Shown in pieces: positions 52,428-60,897 of a stretch of DNA of 64,000 nt; the first letter of the stretch is position 1; every line of letters begins with the position of its first letter. This stretch comes from CAYPXN01 sp964470915 (GTDB lineage Bacteria > UBA10199 > JADFYH01), in the NCBI GenBank assembly GCA_964470915.1, contig CAYYEM010000001.1, positions 102,345-166,344 on the forward strand, written 5' to 3'. Position numbers and translations under genes: made by a program. Below the pieces are notes generated by a model, which saw nothing but the letters and a program-made list of their open reading frames with translations, was not told where the DNA came from and searched no databases.

Positions 52428-54071
52428 GTGGATTCTCAGATATCTTTCATAGCCTTCCTAGGCGCCATTGCCATTTTTCTATATGGTATCCGTATTAGTC
52501 GGATTGGACTCCAACTTTGGGGAGGGGATCGTCTTCGAGGCATGATTACGACCCTGACTGAAAACCGTCTCATGGGATTAGGAGTGGGGATTTTTGTGAC
52601 GGTCATTCTTCAGTCTTCCTCAGCAACTGTGAATATGCTGGTTTCTTTCGCAGGAGCTGGCTTGATGAGTTTATCTCAAGCGATGGGGGTATTATTAGGG
52701 GCTGATATTGGGACTACTTTTGTCGTCATTTTACTTTCTGTCCGGCAATTTTCACAATACGCCTTATTGATACTAGTGCTTGGAGTCATGATTGAGATGG
52801 GAAGTAAAACCAAGCGAACTCGCTATATTAGTATGGTGTTAACAGGATTTGGTTTTATTTTTTTCGGCCTGCATTTAATGGTCGACCAAGCCGCTTTGCT
52901 AAAAAATTCTAGCCTTTTTTTAGAGATTATTGAGTTTTTAGCGATCAATCCTTTGTACAGCCTAGTGTTAGCTGCTATTTTTACTCCCTTTTTATCGAGT
53001 GCGGGAACCATAGGGTTAACGATTGCTTTTGCTTTTTCAGGTACTCTTACTTTTGAGCAATCGCTTCCTTATGTATTGGGAGCTAATTTAGGAACTTGTT
53101 TTACTTCGCTTGCATCTTCTTTTTCTGGTTCGAGTACGGGCAAACAGGTTGCAGTTGCCCATCTCTTATTTAAATTGATTGGGGTGATGATATTTTTCCC
53201 CATGATTCATACTTTTGCAGAATTGATTAATCGTTTAGCAGATTTTTTTCCTGGTTTTTCTTCTAGTGTTCCCGGACGCATTGCCTTGGCTCATATAAGT
53301 TTTAATTTTGTGCTTTCCATTCTATTTCTTCCTTTTATTAAGCAGGGAGTTTGGATTGTCCAGAGACTGGTTCCTCCGAGCCGAGACGAACTCAATAATA
53401 AATTCTCACCTCGTTATCTCGATTCCCAGAGCTTGAGCACGCCTTCTTTGGCTTTTGCAAATGTGAAACGGGAATTACTTCGAGTGGCGGATTGGGTATA
53501 TGAAATGTTTCGAGATTGCATTCGTTGTTACGAAAGATCAGATCCTGACTGGGTAGATGAAATTGAATCAAAAGATGAAAGTGTTGATTTGCTCGATCGT
53601 GAAATAAAATTATTTTTAGCAAAGTTATCTCAAGAAAGTTTGACTGCTGAACAGGCAAAGCTCTCAATGGATTTGCTTTCTACAACGGGTGTATTGGAAG
53701 AAATTGGTGATATTGTTGTTCAAAACGTGCTGGATATGGCGGGTAAAAAAATTCATCGGGGCCGAGAATTTTCTGATGAAGGTTGGAATGAAATTTGTAA
53801 TTACCATGCAAAAATTCTACAAACTTTTGCTTGGGCCATTTCTGCACTTACTACAGATAACCAGGAGCTAGCTCATAAAGTAATACGCAATGTGGACCAT
53901 TTAAGTTACGAACACGAAGAATTGCGTAATAAACATTTATCCCGCTTACAATCAGGTTTAAAAGAAACTTTTGAGACTTCTTCCATTCATCTTGATACTT
54001 TGTCGGCTTTTTCTAGGGTTGCAATTTTGTTATCAGACTTGGTAAAGCCACTTTTAGATAAAAAACCCTGA
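52428..54071 (+). CDS. Na/Pi cotransporter family protein with PhoU-like C-terminal domain
   Basis: 547 residues, NptA/PNaS family. Two repeats carry the family QSSSATVNM-like motif (VILQSSSATVNMLVSFAGAG and LGANLGTCFTSLASS). About eight membrane segments reach residue 310, then a cytosolic PhoU-like helical domain (about 340-540). GTG start 52428 with no ribosome site; a -10-like TAATAT lies at 52411. It is the third kind of phosphate-uptake system here. Confidence 0.92.
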   Translation: MDSQISFIAFLGAIAIFLYGIRISRIGLQLWGGDRLRGMITTLTENRLMGLGVGIFVTVILQSSSATVNMLVSFAGAGLMSLSQAMGVLLGADIGTTFVVILLSVRQFSQYALLILVLGVMIEMGSKTKRTRYISMVLTGFGFIFFGLHLMVDQAALLKNSSLFLEIIEFLAINPLYSLVLAAIFTPFLSSAGTIGLTIAFAFSGTLTFEQSLPYVLGANLGTCFTSLASSFSGSSTGKQVAVAHLLFKLIGVMIFFPMIHTFAELINRLADFFPGFSSSVPGRIALAHISFNFVLSILFLPFIKQGVWIVQRLVPPSRDELNNKFSPRYLDSQSLSTPSLAFANVKRELLRVADWVYEMFRDCIRCYERSDPDWVDEIESKDESVDLLDREIKLFLAKLSQESLTAEQAKLSMDLLSTTGVLEEIGDIVVQNVLDMAGKKIHRGREFSDEGWNEICNYHAKILQTFAWAISALTTDNQELAHKVIRNVDHLSYEHEELRNKHLSRLQSGLKETFETSSIHLDTLSAFSRVAILLSDLVKPLLDKKP

Positions 54072-54079
54072 TTAGAATT

Positions 54080-55617
54080 ATGCTCATCGATAGCCACGCC
54101 CATCTTAATTTTAAAGAATACAAGCCAGAGGAAATTGCTCAAGTTCTCGACCGTGCTCGTGAACAAGGCGTTGATACCATTATCAACATTGGGGGAGGAG
54201 AAGCTTACGACGGAAATGTAAAAGCAATCGAGATTGCGAATCAATTTCCTCACATTTATGCGACGGTGGGCATTCATCCCCATGATGCCAAAATTGTGAC
54301 GGATTCCATGGTGGAAGATTTGCGTAAACTCAGTGAAGACCCGAAAGTAGTGGCCATTGGTGAAGTAGGGCTTGATTTCTTTTATAACAATTCCGATCCC
54401 AAAATTCAGGAAGAAGCTTTTCGAAAAATGATTCGACTAGCTCGTGAAGTGCGTCTGCCGCTTTCGATTCATGTGCGTGATGCTTACGATCGTCTTTATG
54501 AAATCATGAAAGAAGAAAATGCTTTTGAATGTGGGGGCGTGATTCACTGTTTTTCGGGGAACTGGGATTTTGCGCAAAAGATGATCGATCAAAAATTTTA
54601 TCTTTCATTTTCCGGAATTATTACTTTCAAAAAATCAGAAGAACTCCGCGAAGTCGTTCGGAAAACTCCCACCGAATTTATTCTCGTTGAAACAGATTCT
54701 CCTTATTTGGCGCCTGAACCTTTTCGCGGAAAAAAGAATGAGCCTGCTCATGTGAGAAGAGTCGCTGAAAAAATTGCGGAGATTAAAGGACTTACTCTTG
54801 AAGATGTCGCTCGCGTCACGACTCTTAATACACGTCGTCTCTTTCGTTTAGGGGGAGTAGAACAGGAAGTAAAAATTGCGTATCGGATACGCAATTCGCT
54901 TTATCTCAACATTACCAATGTTTGCACCTTGGCCTGCGTATTTTGTCCGAAGTTCAGCACTTTTGAAGTAAAAGGTTATTATCTGCGTTTACCTAAAGCG
55001 CCCGGCTTTGATGAAGTNNNNNNNNNNNNNNNNNNNNNNNNNNNNNNNNNNNNNNNNNNNNNNNNNNNNNNNNNNNNNNNNNNNNNNNNNNNNNNNNNNN
55101 NNNNNNNNNNNNNNNNNTTGAAGTAAAAGGTTATTATCTGCGTTTACCTAAAGCGCCCGGCTTTGATGAAGTGGTGGCTGCAATGGGAGATTTTTCAGAT
55201 GTAGATGAGGTGGTTTTTTGTGGTTTTGGCGAATCCACTCAACGTTTAGATTTGTTAAAACAACTGGCCGCCTTTGCGCATTCCAAAGGCAAAAAAGTAA
55301 GACTCGATACCGATGGTTTAGGAAATCTCATTCATGGCCGTGATATTTTGCCTGAACTGAAAGGCTTGATCGATGCAACCTCTGTTTCTCTCAATGCACC
55401 CGATGCTGAAACTTACGCAAAAATTTGTCCATCGCGCTTTAAAGAAAAAGCTTATCCCTATGTAAAAGAATTTATCAAAGAGGCAAAAAAATATATTCCG
55501 GATGTAACCGCTTCAGTGGTGGGAGTTCCAGGTTTAGATATTGAAAAATGCAAAAAAATTGTGGAAGACGAATTGGGAGTGAGGTTTCGCCTGAGGGAAT
55601 ATAATCAGGTTGGGTAA
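54080..55617 (+). CDS. TatD-family nuclease fused to a radical SAM domain (artificial gap inside)
   Basis: The N-terminal part is a TatD-type metal-dependent DNase (about 1-255) with HAH at 6-8, IGEVGLDF, IHVRDAYD, HCFSG and ETDSPYLAP. A linked radical SAM domain follows, with the cluster motif CTLACVFC (C282, C286, C289). The 100-N gap at 55018-55117 is flanked by the same 55-nt sequence (54963-55017 and 55118-55172). Removing 155 nt joins the halves in frame and gives a 460-residue protein. Such TatD-linked radical SAM proteins are known as fusions and neighbours; their reaction is not established. Confidence 0.92.
54963..55172. other. False assembly gap between duplicated 55-nt contig ends
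   Basis: 55 nt before the N run (54963-55017) and 55 nt after it (55118-55172) are identical, so the contigs overlap and the 100 N (55018-55117) are not real. 55 is a common k-mer size. The apparent repeat is not biological. Confidence 0.92.
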
Positions 55618-55621
55618 AAAT

Positions 55622-55649
55622 GTAGGGGCAGTTCATGAACTGCCCCTAC
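55622..55649. repeat. 28-bp palindrome, family B copy 2
   Basis: GTAGGGGCAGTTCATGAACT-GCCCCTAC is perfectly palindromic and differs from 40029-40056 by a compensatory A-to-G/T-to-C pair. It lies between the convergent TatD fusion and DUF5684 genes. It could act as a weak bidirectional hairpin. Confidence 0.85.
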
Positions 55650-55657
55650 AAGTACAT

Positions 55658-56044
55658 TTACTTTCCAAACGCTAGCATCAGCAAAATAACCAAATTCGCA
55701 ACTGGTACTAACATCAGAATGCCTTGCCAAGCAGGTCTTCCCCTTTTTTCACAAATCGCCATGAACACGAGGACCATCGCGATAATGTTAACGATGGGAA
55801 GCAAAAATAAAATGATCCACCATAATGGTTTCCCTGCCAACTGAATCATAAAGATAATATTGGCGATAGGAATGATGGACATTAAAAAAGCCTGACCAAA
55901 AGGTCGGCCCAGTTTTTCTCCGATCTTTGCCAAACAAAAGGCAAAGAACACATACATTGCTAAATAAACAATCAGTATGCCGATTCCTAATCCAGCACCT
56001 AAGGCCGGATCCATCTGCAACTGTTGCATTTGTTCTGGTGTCAT
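55658..56044 (-). CDS. Small membrane protein, DUF5684-like
   Basis: 128 residues with four hydrophobic segments and the characteristic AGKPLWWIILFLLPIVNI and GRPAWQGILMLVPVANL phrases. No function known; DUF5684-like assignment is from memory of the sequence pattern. It is divergent from phoB. Confidence 0.8.
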   Translation of the reverse strand: MTPEQMQQLQMDPALGAGLGIGILIVYLAMYVFFAFCLAKIGEKLGRPFGQAFLMSIIPIANIIFMIQLAGKPLWWIILFLLPIVNIIAMVLVFMAICEKRGRPAWQGILMLVPVANLVILLMLAFGK

Positions 56045-56064
56045 AATCCCTCCCTCTATTAGAT

Positions 56065-56136
56065 CGGGGATTCCTCATGGTGATCCCCGTGCCCCTGTTT
56101 TCAAATTCAGATGGGAATCAGTCCAATCTGAATTTG
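56065..56136. promoter_or_regulatory. Two hairpins in the gap before phoB
   Basis: A 7-bp stem (CGGGGAT 56065-56071 with ATCCCCG 56083-56089) and a perfect 11-bp inverted repeat (CAAATTCAGAT 56102-56112 with ATCTGAATTTG 56126-56136) lie in the 175-bp gap, the latter about 85 bp before the phoB start. They could be an operator, a bidirectional terminator or repeat elements. No PhoB box is obvious in this gap. Confidence 0.5.
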
Positions 56137-56219
56137 GCCAGAGTGATTTTTATTATAACTTTTTATAACATGTTTTATCAACTTGTGCACTTTTTAAAAA
56201 AGCATTATCAGGAGAGAAT

Positions 56220-56912
56220 ATGACGCATTACACCATTCTGATTATTGAAGATGAAAAGGATTTGGCGCAACTTGTTGCGTACAATCTTGAGCAGGCAGCT
56301 TTTAAAGTGAAGATTGAAGGCAATGGCAGCGACGGTTTTGATCGGGCGCTTCGAGAAATTCCGGATTTAATTCTTTTGGATTTAATGATTCCTAAGATGA
56401 GTGGTCTTGAAGTGTGTCGCATGCTTCGATCCAATGCTAAAACCAAATCAATTCCTATTATCATGTTGACAGCCAAGGGAGAAGAAATTGACCGTGTTGT
56501 GGGATTTGAAATGGGAGCTGATGACTATATTGTAAAACCTTTTAGTCCCCGAGAATTGGTGCTGAGGGTTAAAGCGATATTGAAACGGAGTAAACCAGAA
56601 TTGGAAGATACACAAAAAGAACCTGTCATTCAGTTTGAAGGGATCAAGTTAGATCCTACGCAACATCGAGTTTGGGTAAAGCAAAATGAAATTATTTTGA
56701 CAGCCACAGAATTTAAACTTTTAGAATATATTCTTCGTAGTAATGGCCGTATACTGACCCGAGATATTTTGCTGGATAAAGTTTGGGGTTATGATGTCGC
56801 TGTGACGACTCGTACCATTGATACTCATGTAAAACGTTTACGTGAAAAACTGGGAAAAGCAGGGGATACTATCGAAACAGTGCGTGGTGTAGGTTATCGA
56901 TTGAAAAGTTGA
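56220..56912 (+). CDS. phoB: Phosphate regulon response regulator PhoB
   Basis: OmpR-type regulator: receiver domain (1-120, D54 in LILLDLMIPKMSG, Lys in YIVKPFSPREL) and C-terminal winged helix (about 135-228, with TRTIDTHVKRLREKLG). AGGAGAG precedes the ATG. It sits directly upstream of phoR and near three PhoB-box-like sites, so assignment to phosphate control is well supported. Confidence 0.93.
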   Translation: MTHYTILIIEDEKDLAQLVAYNLEQAAFKVKIEGNGSDGFDRALREIPDLILLDLMIPKMSGLEVCRMLRSNAKTKSIPIIMLTAKGEEIDRVVGFEMGADDYIVKPFSPRELVLRVKAILKRSKPELEDTQKEPVIQFEGIKLDPTQHRVWVKQNEIILTATEFKLLEYILRSNGRILTRDILLDKVWGYDVAVTTRTIDTHVKRLREKLGKAGDTIETVRGVGYRLKS

Positions 56913-56919
56913 TGGGCAT

Positions 56920-57019
56920 GGTTCGATAGGCTTCAGCCAGAGGACTGATCCGTCCTTTGGCGGACGCCATGAACGGTTTTATGAAAAAGAAACTGTTCGC
57001 CATGAGCTTGTCGAAGGGT
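56920..57019. repeat. Paired inverted repeat (family A), copy 4, with nested hairpin
   Basis: The left arm starts GGTTCGATAGGCT (56920-) and continues to CGCCATGAACGG (to about 56976). It is interrupted by an insert with a 9-bp imperfect hairpin (CCAGAGGAC/GTCCTTTGG at 56937-56960). The right arm is TGTTCGCCATGAGCTTGTCG-AAGGG (56994-57018). Its end supplies AAGGG 10 nt before the phoR TTG start. Confidence 0.8.
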
Positions 57020-57028
57020 GTAATTATT

Positions 57029-58792
57029 TTGCGTTCAAAAATTTTCTGGAAATTTTATTTTGCCTTTCTTTTTCTTCTCTTTGTATCACTTTTTTCAAGT
57101 TATCTTTATCTTCGTTCACATCTTTTAGAAAGTAATGTTCATGAAACTTCTCAAGCTTTAGATCAAATGATCAATTTGATCATGAAAAGTTTGGAAGAGC
57201 AAAAAAATCAATATTGGAATTCAGATAATTTACAAGTCCAAGTAAACCATTTGGCGCAGGGTGCTGATTATCGAATTACGGTGATCGATCGTCGCGGGAA
57301 AGTGTTGGCAGATTCAGAAGTGAGCGCAGCAAAACTTGTAGAAATGGAAAATCATGCGAATCGTCCTGAGGTAAAAGAAGCTTTAGAAAAAGGGTGGGGG
57401 CAATCTCAAAGGTATTCTACAAGTCTACAGAAAGATATGCTTTACGTGGCTAGACCTTTTCAAGAAGGGGTGATTCGTGTGGCGATGCCTCTTACTTCTT
57501 TGGTGCAATCTTTAAATCAGCTTAAATCTATTTTATTTTATGGTTTATTTTGGGGAGGTTTGTTTTCCGCTTTGCTGAGTGTGTGGGTAGCCCGGCGCTT
57601 TTCAAAACCTCTGCGTGCCTTGAGATTTGCGGCTGAGCAGATGACACAAGGAAATTTCGAACGACGTGTTAAGGTGAAGGGAAAGGATGAATTAGCGGAT
57701 TTATCAAAAAGTTTTAATGAGCTTTCAAGTATTTTGGGAGATTTGGTTCAGAAACTTTCTGAGGAAAAAAAACAATTAAGAACGACTCTTGATAGCATGG
57801 TAGAAGGCGTGATTGTACTCAATGCTGCTGGCAAAATTATTCTTTCCAATCCAGCTTTTAGAAGCATGTTTGAATTTAATTATCCTCCTGAAAATTATAC
57901 CCCTATTGAATTGTTTAGAAATTCTGATCTTCAGGCCATCGTGGATAGTGTGATTCATGGTAAAGAATGTAAAAATTATGAGATCGAAATACAGCGTGAA
58001 GGCAGTCAATATTTTATGGTGCAGGGTGCACCTTTTCTTTCGGATCAAGGTGTTGAAGGAAGTGTGCTTGTTTTTTATGATATTACCTCGTTACGTCGTT
58101 TAGAAAAAGTGAGAAAAGATTTTGTCGCGAATGTATCCCATGAGCTTAAAACCCCTCTTACTGCCATTAAAGGTTATGCGGAAACTCTTTTGTCAGGTGC
58201 TCTTCAAGACAAAGAAAATGCTCCCAAATTTTTAAAAATTATTGATCAAAATGCTGATCGACTGAATAGAATTGTTTCAGATTTACTGGATTTATCGAAA
58301 ATTGAATCAACGCAACACAAGATTTTTTTAGAAAAAACTGAATTAATAAGTTTTTTTGAAGAAATTAAAATGACTTTTGAAAAAAGCTTATCTGAAAAAC
58401 AAATTTCTTTTAGTGTAGAGCTGGGAAAAGTTAAATATGCTTTAGTAGATCCAGGCGCATTTAGACAAATTCTGAATAATTTAATCGATAATGCCATTAA
58501 ATATTCTGAACGAGGTGGGAAAGTTCAGGTGTGTGTTAAAGAAGACGATAGAAACCTTCTTTTTGAAGTTCATGACAGTGGTTCAGGAATTCCTCCAGAA
58601 CATCTTTCAAGAATTTTCGAAAGATTTTATCGTGTCGATCCTTCCCGCTCTCGAGCACAAGGTGGAACAGGATTAGGGCTTTCGATTGTAAAACATCTTG
58701 TGCAACTTCATGGTGGTGAAATTTGGGCTGAGAGTGAAATGGGAAAAGGCTCCACTTTTTCATTTACGATTCCTCAAACAGGAATTGTTTGA
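57029..58792 (+). CDS. phoR: Phosphate regulon sensor histidine kinase PhoR
   Basis: Start TTG 57029 is chosen because upstream in-frame sequence is repeat-encoded (the frame at 56957 is unlikely). ATG 57002 is an alternative. 587 residues. Membrane segments 6-28 and 168-188 bracket a periplasmic sensor region. Then HAMP (188-240), PAS (252-355), HisKA with H371 in VSHELKTPL and HATPase with GGTGLGLSIV. This domain set is typical of PhoR of Gram-negative bacteria outside enterics and of WalK-like kinases; the phoB neighbour settles it. Confidence 0.93.
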   Translation: MRSKIFWKFYFAFLFLLFVSLFSSYLYLRSHLLESNVHETSQALDQMINLIMKSLEEQKNQYWNSDNLQVQVNHLAQGADYRITVIDRRGKVLADSEVSAAKLVEMENHANRPEVKEALEKGWGQSQRYSTSLQKDMLYVARPFQEGVIRVAMPLTSLVQSLNQLKSILFYGLFWGGLFSALLSVWVARRFSKPLRALRFAAEQMTQGNFERRVKVKGKDELADLSKSFNELSSILGDLVQKLSEEKKQLRTTLDSMVEGVIVLNAAGKIILSNPAFRSMFEFNYPPENYTPIELFRNSDLQAIVDSVIHGKECKNYEIEIQREGSQYFMVQGAPFLSDQGVEGSVLVFYDITSLRRLEKVRKDFVANVSHELKTPLTAIKGYAETLLSGALQDKENAPKFLKIIDQNADRLNRIVSDLLDLSKIESTQHKIFLEKTELISFFEEIKMTFEKSLSEKQISFSVELGKVKYALVDPGAFRQILNNLIDNAIKYSERGGKVQVCVKEDDRNLLFEVHDSGSGIPPEHLSRIFERFYRVDPSRSRAQGGTGLGLSIVKHLVQLHGGEIWAESEMGKGSTFSFTIPQTGIV

Positions 58793-58796
58793 TAAA

Positions 58797-58814
58797 AGTT
58801 CATACAATTGTCAC
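58797..58814 (+). promoter_or_regulatory. PhoB-box-like site upstream of the 112-residue protein
   Basis: AGTTCAT (58797-58803) and TTGTCAC (58808-58814) are spaced 11 bp centre to centre like the CTGTCAT half sites of a Pho box. It is the weakest of the three sites and its -10 is unclear. Confidence 0.45.
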
Positions 58815-58911
58815 ATTGCAGTGATCAAGTCGTCAAATGTTCCAACTATGTGTTTACCACTAGTATTTTTTTATTTATAATTATCAAATTAAAATCAAGA
58901 GGAGGATTTTT

Positions 58912-59250
58912 ATGAAGAAAGTTATGATGTTGACAGCTCTCGTTGCCTTATCACTAGGTTTGTTATCAAAGGTAGATGCTCGAGATTGTACGAAAGATTA
59001 TCTTTATGATCGCCAGCAAAGCCTAGTTAAATATCACTTTAAGGGACCTGATGGAAAAAATACGGAGCAGACCTTTGGTTCTTGGAAAGATGTTCCAGAT
59101 ACTTTAAAAAAAATGTGTTGGGAATGTTGGGTAGATAGTTTGGGTTGGTATCAATGTAAAGAGATGGAGCCTAAAAATGCTCCTGAAAAAGAACCAGCTC
59201 CTTTATCAGCGCCTAAGAATTCAGCAACGACTCAGCCTGCTAAAAAGTAG
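58912..59250 (+). CDS. Small secreted cysteine-rich protein of the Pho region
   Basis: 112 residues, Sec signal peptide cut after KVDA. The mature part has four cysteines (RDCTKDY, KMCWECW, WYQCKEM) and a Pro/Ala/Lys-rich tail. No family recognised. AGGAGG precedes the ATG and a strong terminator follows, so it is a single-gene unit. A PhoB-box-like site upstream and its place between phoR and the porin suggest phosphate starvation control. Confidence 0.83.
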   Translation: MKKVMMLTALVALSLGLLSKVDARDCTKDYLYDRQQSLVKYHFKGPDGKNTEQTFGSWKDVPDTLKKMCWECWVDSLGWYQCKEMEPKNAPEKEPAPLSAPKNSATTQPAKK

Positions 59251-59274
59251 TAATATAATTTGAGAATATTCTAA

Positions 59275-59305
59275 AGCCCTCTACCTAAAAGTAGAGGGCT
59301 TTTTT
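59275..59305 (+). terminator. Rho-independent terminator
   Basis: A perfect 10-bp stem AGCCCTCTAC/GTAGAGGGCT (59275-59284, 59291-59300) with loop CTAAAA is followed by a six-T run. It ends the transcript of the 112-residue secreted protein. Confidence 0.92.
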
Positions 59306-59325
59306 GTTCCTGATTCTTTTCCTCA

Positions 59326-59343
59326 CCTTCACAAAGCTGTCAC
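59326..59343 (+). promoter_or_regulatory. PhoB-box-like site upstream of the porin
   Basis: CCTTCAC (59326-59332), four bases, CTGTCAC (59337-59343): two direct half sites at 11-bp spacing. A -10-like CTATTT lies at 59353. It lies 64 bp before the porin start. Confidence 0.65.
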
Positions 59344-59407
59344 ACAGCTTTTCTATTTCCTCACGCATGAACGAAATAATATCAAACAAGAAAGTAAAGG
59401 AGATTCT

Positions 59408-60760
59408 ATGAAAAGAATTATAGCGAGCTTATGTACAATTTCGTTTGTAGTAGGATTTACTACACCGAGTTTTGCTTCAAGCCAGAAAAGAAAACGTCAT
59501 AAAGCTGTTCCAAGCAGTTCTTTGCAACAACAAGTGAATGATTTGAAAGCAAATCAAAAAGCTTTAGAAGCAAAAGTGGCAGATCAGGGTGAATATATCG
59601 AAAAATCGAAAGGGAACTGGTCGAATAAATTTGAGGCGGGTTGGAAAAAAGGCCTTTATTTTCAAACGGCTGATGGAAAATATTCCACGAAGTTTAGAAT
59701 ACAGATTCAACCTCAATATTCTTACACTACTTTTAGTCAAACAAAGGAAAATAAAAACGATCAAAGCACTTTTAAGATTCGTAGAGCAAAACTTTCTTGG
59801 GAAGGGAACCTCTTTAGCAAGAATCTAGATTATAAACTTTTGTTAGAAGTAGCTACTTCTAATTGGCAGGATGTTTTGGAAGATGCTTATATTAACTATA
59901 AATTTTGGGATGCTTTCCGCATTCAGTTTGGCCAGGAAAAAGTTCAATACAATCGTCAGCAAGTGAATGCAACAGGTCGTTTGCAGTTTCCAGATACATC
60001 TCTAGCTTCTGATGAGTTTCGTTTTCAATCTATTGATTCAACCAGCACGACAACCTGTACTTTGCCAGGAGGAGGAACGGTTACAGGCTCTGGCATTACT
60101 TGCGGAGGGGGTGCGACGGCTAGTACTACCACTACGAATACAGCTCGTGGTTTTAAGTATGATGAAGGAATTATTTTTTGGGGACAACCCTTTTCAGGAA
60201 AACTTGAATATTATTTGGGTATCATGAATGGAACTGGAGCCAATCGACTGGATCTAAATAATCGTCCTTTGATTACAGGTCGTGCTGTTTACAATATTTT
60301 GGGTAACTATGGTTATTCAGAATCTGATGTGGAATATTCAGAACATCCTTCTCTTTTTATCGGTGCTTCTGGAGGAAATAAAAAACAGGAAGTGACGAAT
60401 GCTAGCGTGACTCAGTTTGGTGGAGAAACCGGTTTTAAGTATAAGGGTGCTTCACTCCAAGGGGAATTTTATCTAAGAAAAACAAATCCGGTTGCTGCTG
60501 CCAATACGACTGATAAAGGTTATTATGTGCAAGCAGGTTATTTTGTACTTCCTAAACATCTTGAGCTAGCAGGCCGAGCTTCGCAAACTTTCATAGCAGG
60601 CCCTAATAATAACAAAGGAGAATATACTGCAGCTGTAAACTATTATTTTTTGGGTCACGATCTGAAAATCTTTGCAAATTACTCTTATTTGCCGACTCAA
60701 ACAGCTAGAGGAACTGCAAAAGATCAGCGCGGTATGGTACAAATGCAAGCTTGGTTTTAA
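59408..60760 (+). CDS. Phosphate-selective porin O/P family protein
   Basis: Outer-membrane porin, 450 residues. Signal peptide to about PSFA; a coiled-coil N-terminal segment (QQQVNDLKANQKALEAKV, about 37-55), then alternating amphipathic strands (GKYSTKFRIQIQPQY) and a terminal Phe (MQAWF). The family is OprO/OprP, whose members take up phosphate or polyphosphate. A loop near residue 215-240 is rich in Thr/Gly with two cysteines. A Pho box upstream and pst downstream support the phosphate role. Confidence 0.9.
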   Translation: MKRIIASLCTISFVVGFTTPSFASSQKRKRHKAVPSSSLQQQVNDLKANQKALEAKVADQGEYIEKSKGNWSNKFEAGWKKGLYFQTADGKYSTKFRIQIQPQYSYTTFSQTKENKNDQSTFKIRRAKLSWEGNLFSKNLDYKLLLEVATSNWQDVLEDAYINYKFWDAFRIQFGQEKVQYNRQQVNATGRLQFPDTSLASDEFRFQSIDSTSTTTCTLPGGGTVTGSGITCGGGATASTTTTNTARGFKYDEGIIFWGQPFSGKLEYYLGIMNGTGANRLDLNNRPLITGRAVYNILGNYGYSESDVEYSEHPSLFIGASGGNKKQEVTNASVTQFGGETGFKYKGASLQGEFYLRKTNPVAAANTTDKGYYVQAGYFVLPKHLELAGRASQTFIAGPNNNKGEYTAAVNYYFLGHDLKIFANYSYLPTQTARGTAKDQRGMVQMQAWF

Positions 60761-60782
60761 GAAGGTGATTTTCTTTTCCAAG

Positions 60783-60825
60783 TCCTTCCTTTTGTTCGAA
60801 ACGATCAAGAGGAAGGATTTTTTTT
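60783..60825 (+). terminator. Rho-independent terminator after the porin
   Basis: Stem TCCTTCCT (60783-60790) with AGGAAGGA (60810-60817), followed by an eight-T run to 60825. It separates the porin from pstS. Confidence 0.85.
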
Positions 60826-60841
60826 CCTAAAGAAAACTTTC

Positions 60842-60875
60842 CTGTCACACAACTGTCACAAAATAATTCTATAAA
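60842..60875 (+). promoter_or_regulatory. PhoB box and -10 of the pst operon
   Basis: CTGTCAC (60842-60848), ACAA, CTGTCAC (60853-60859) is an excellent Pho box. TATAAA (60870-60875) starts 10 bp after it, the usual distance for PhoB-activated promoters. The start would be about 60882, and AGGAG lies 5 nt before ATG 60898. Confidence 0.85.
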
Positions 60876-60897
60876 ATAGAAAAAATTAGGAGAAATT

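Noticed and set aside
54963..55172. A 55-bp direct repeat in the TatD fusion gene
   Set aside because: It is the overlap of two contig ends around 100 N, not a biological repeat.
55635..55844. Open frame beginning MNCPYK after the TatD fusion
   Set aside because: The first residues come from the 28-bp palindrome and the rest is antisense to the DUF5684-like gene.
56957..57028. 24-residue N-terminal extension of PhoR
   Set aside because: The extra residues are read from a family A repeat and precede the first membrane segment without a ribosome site; TTG 57029 has one.
59353..59358. CTATTT as a firm -10 for the porin promoter
   Set aside because: Only a partial match to TATAAT; kept as a note under the PhoB site rather than as a separate feature.
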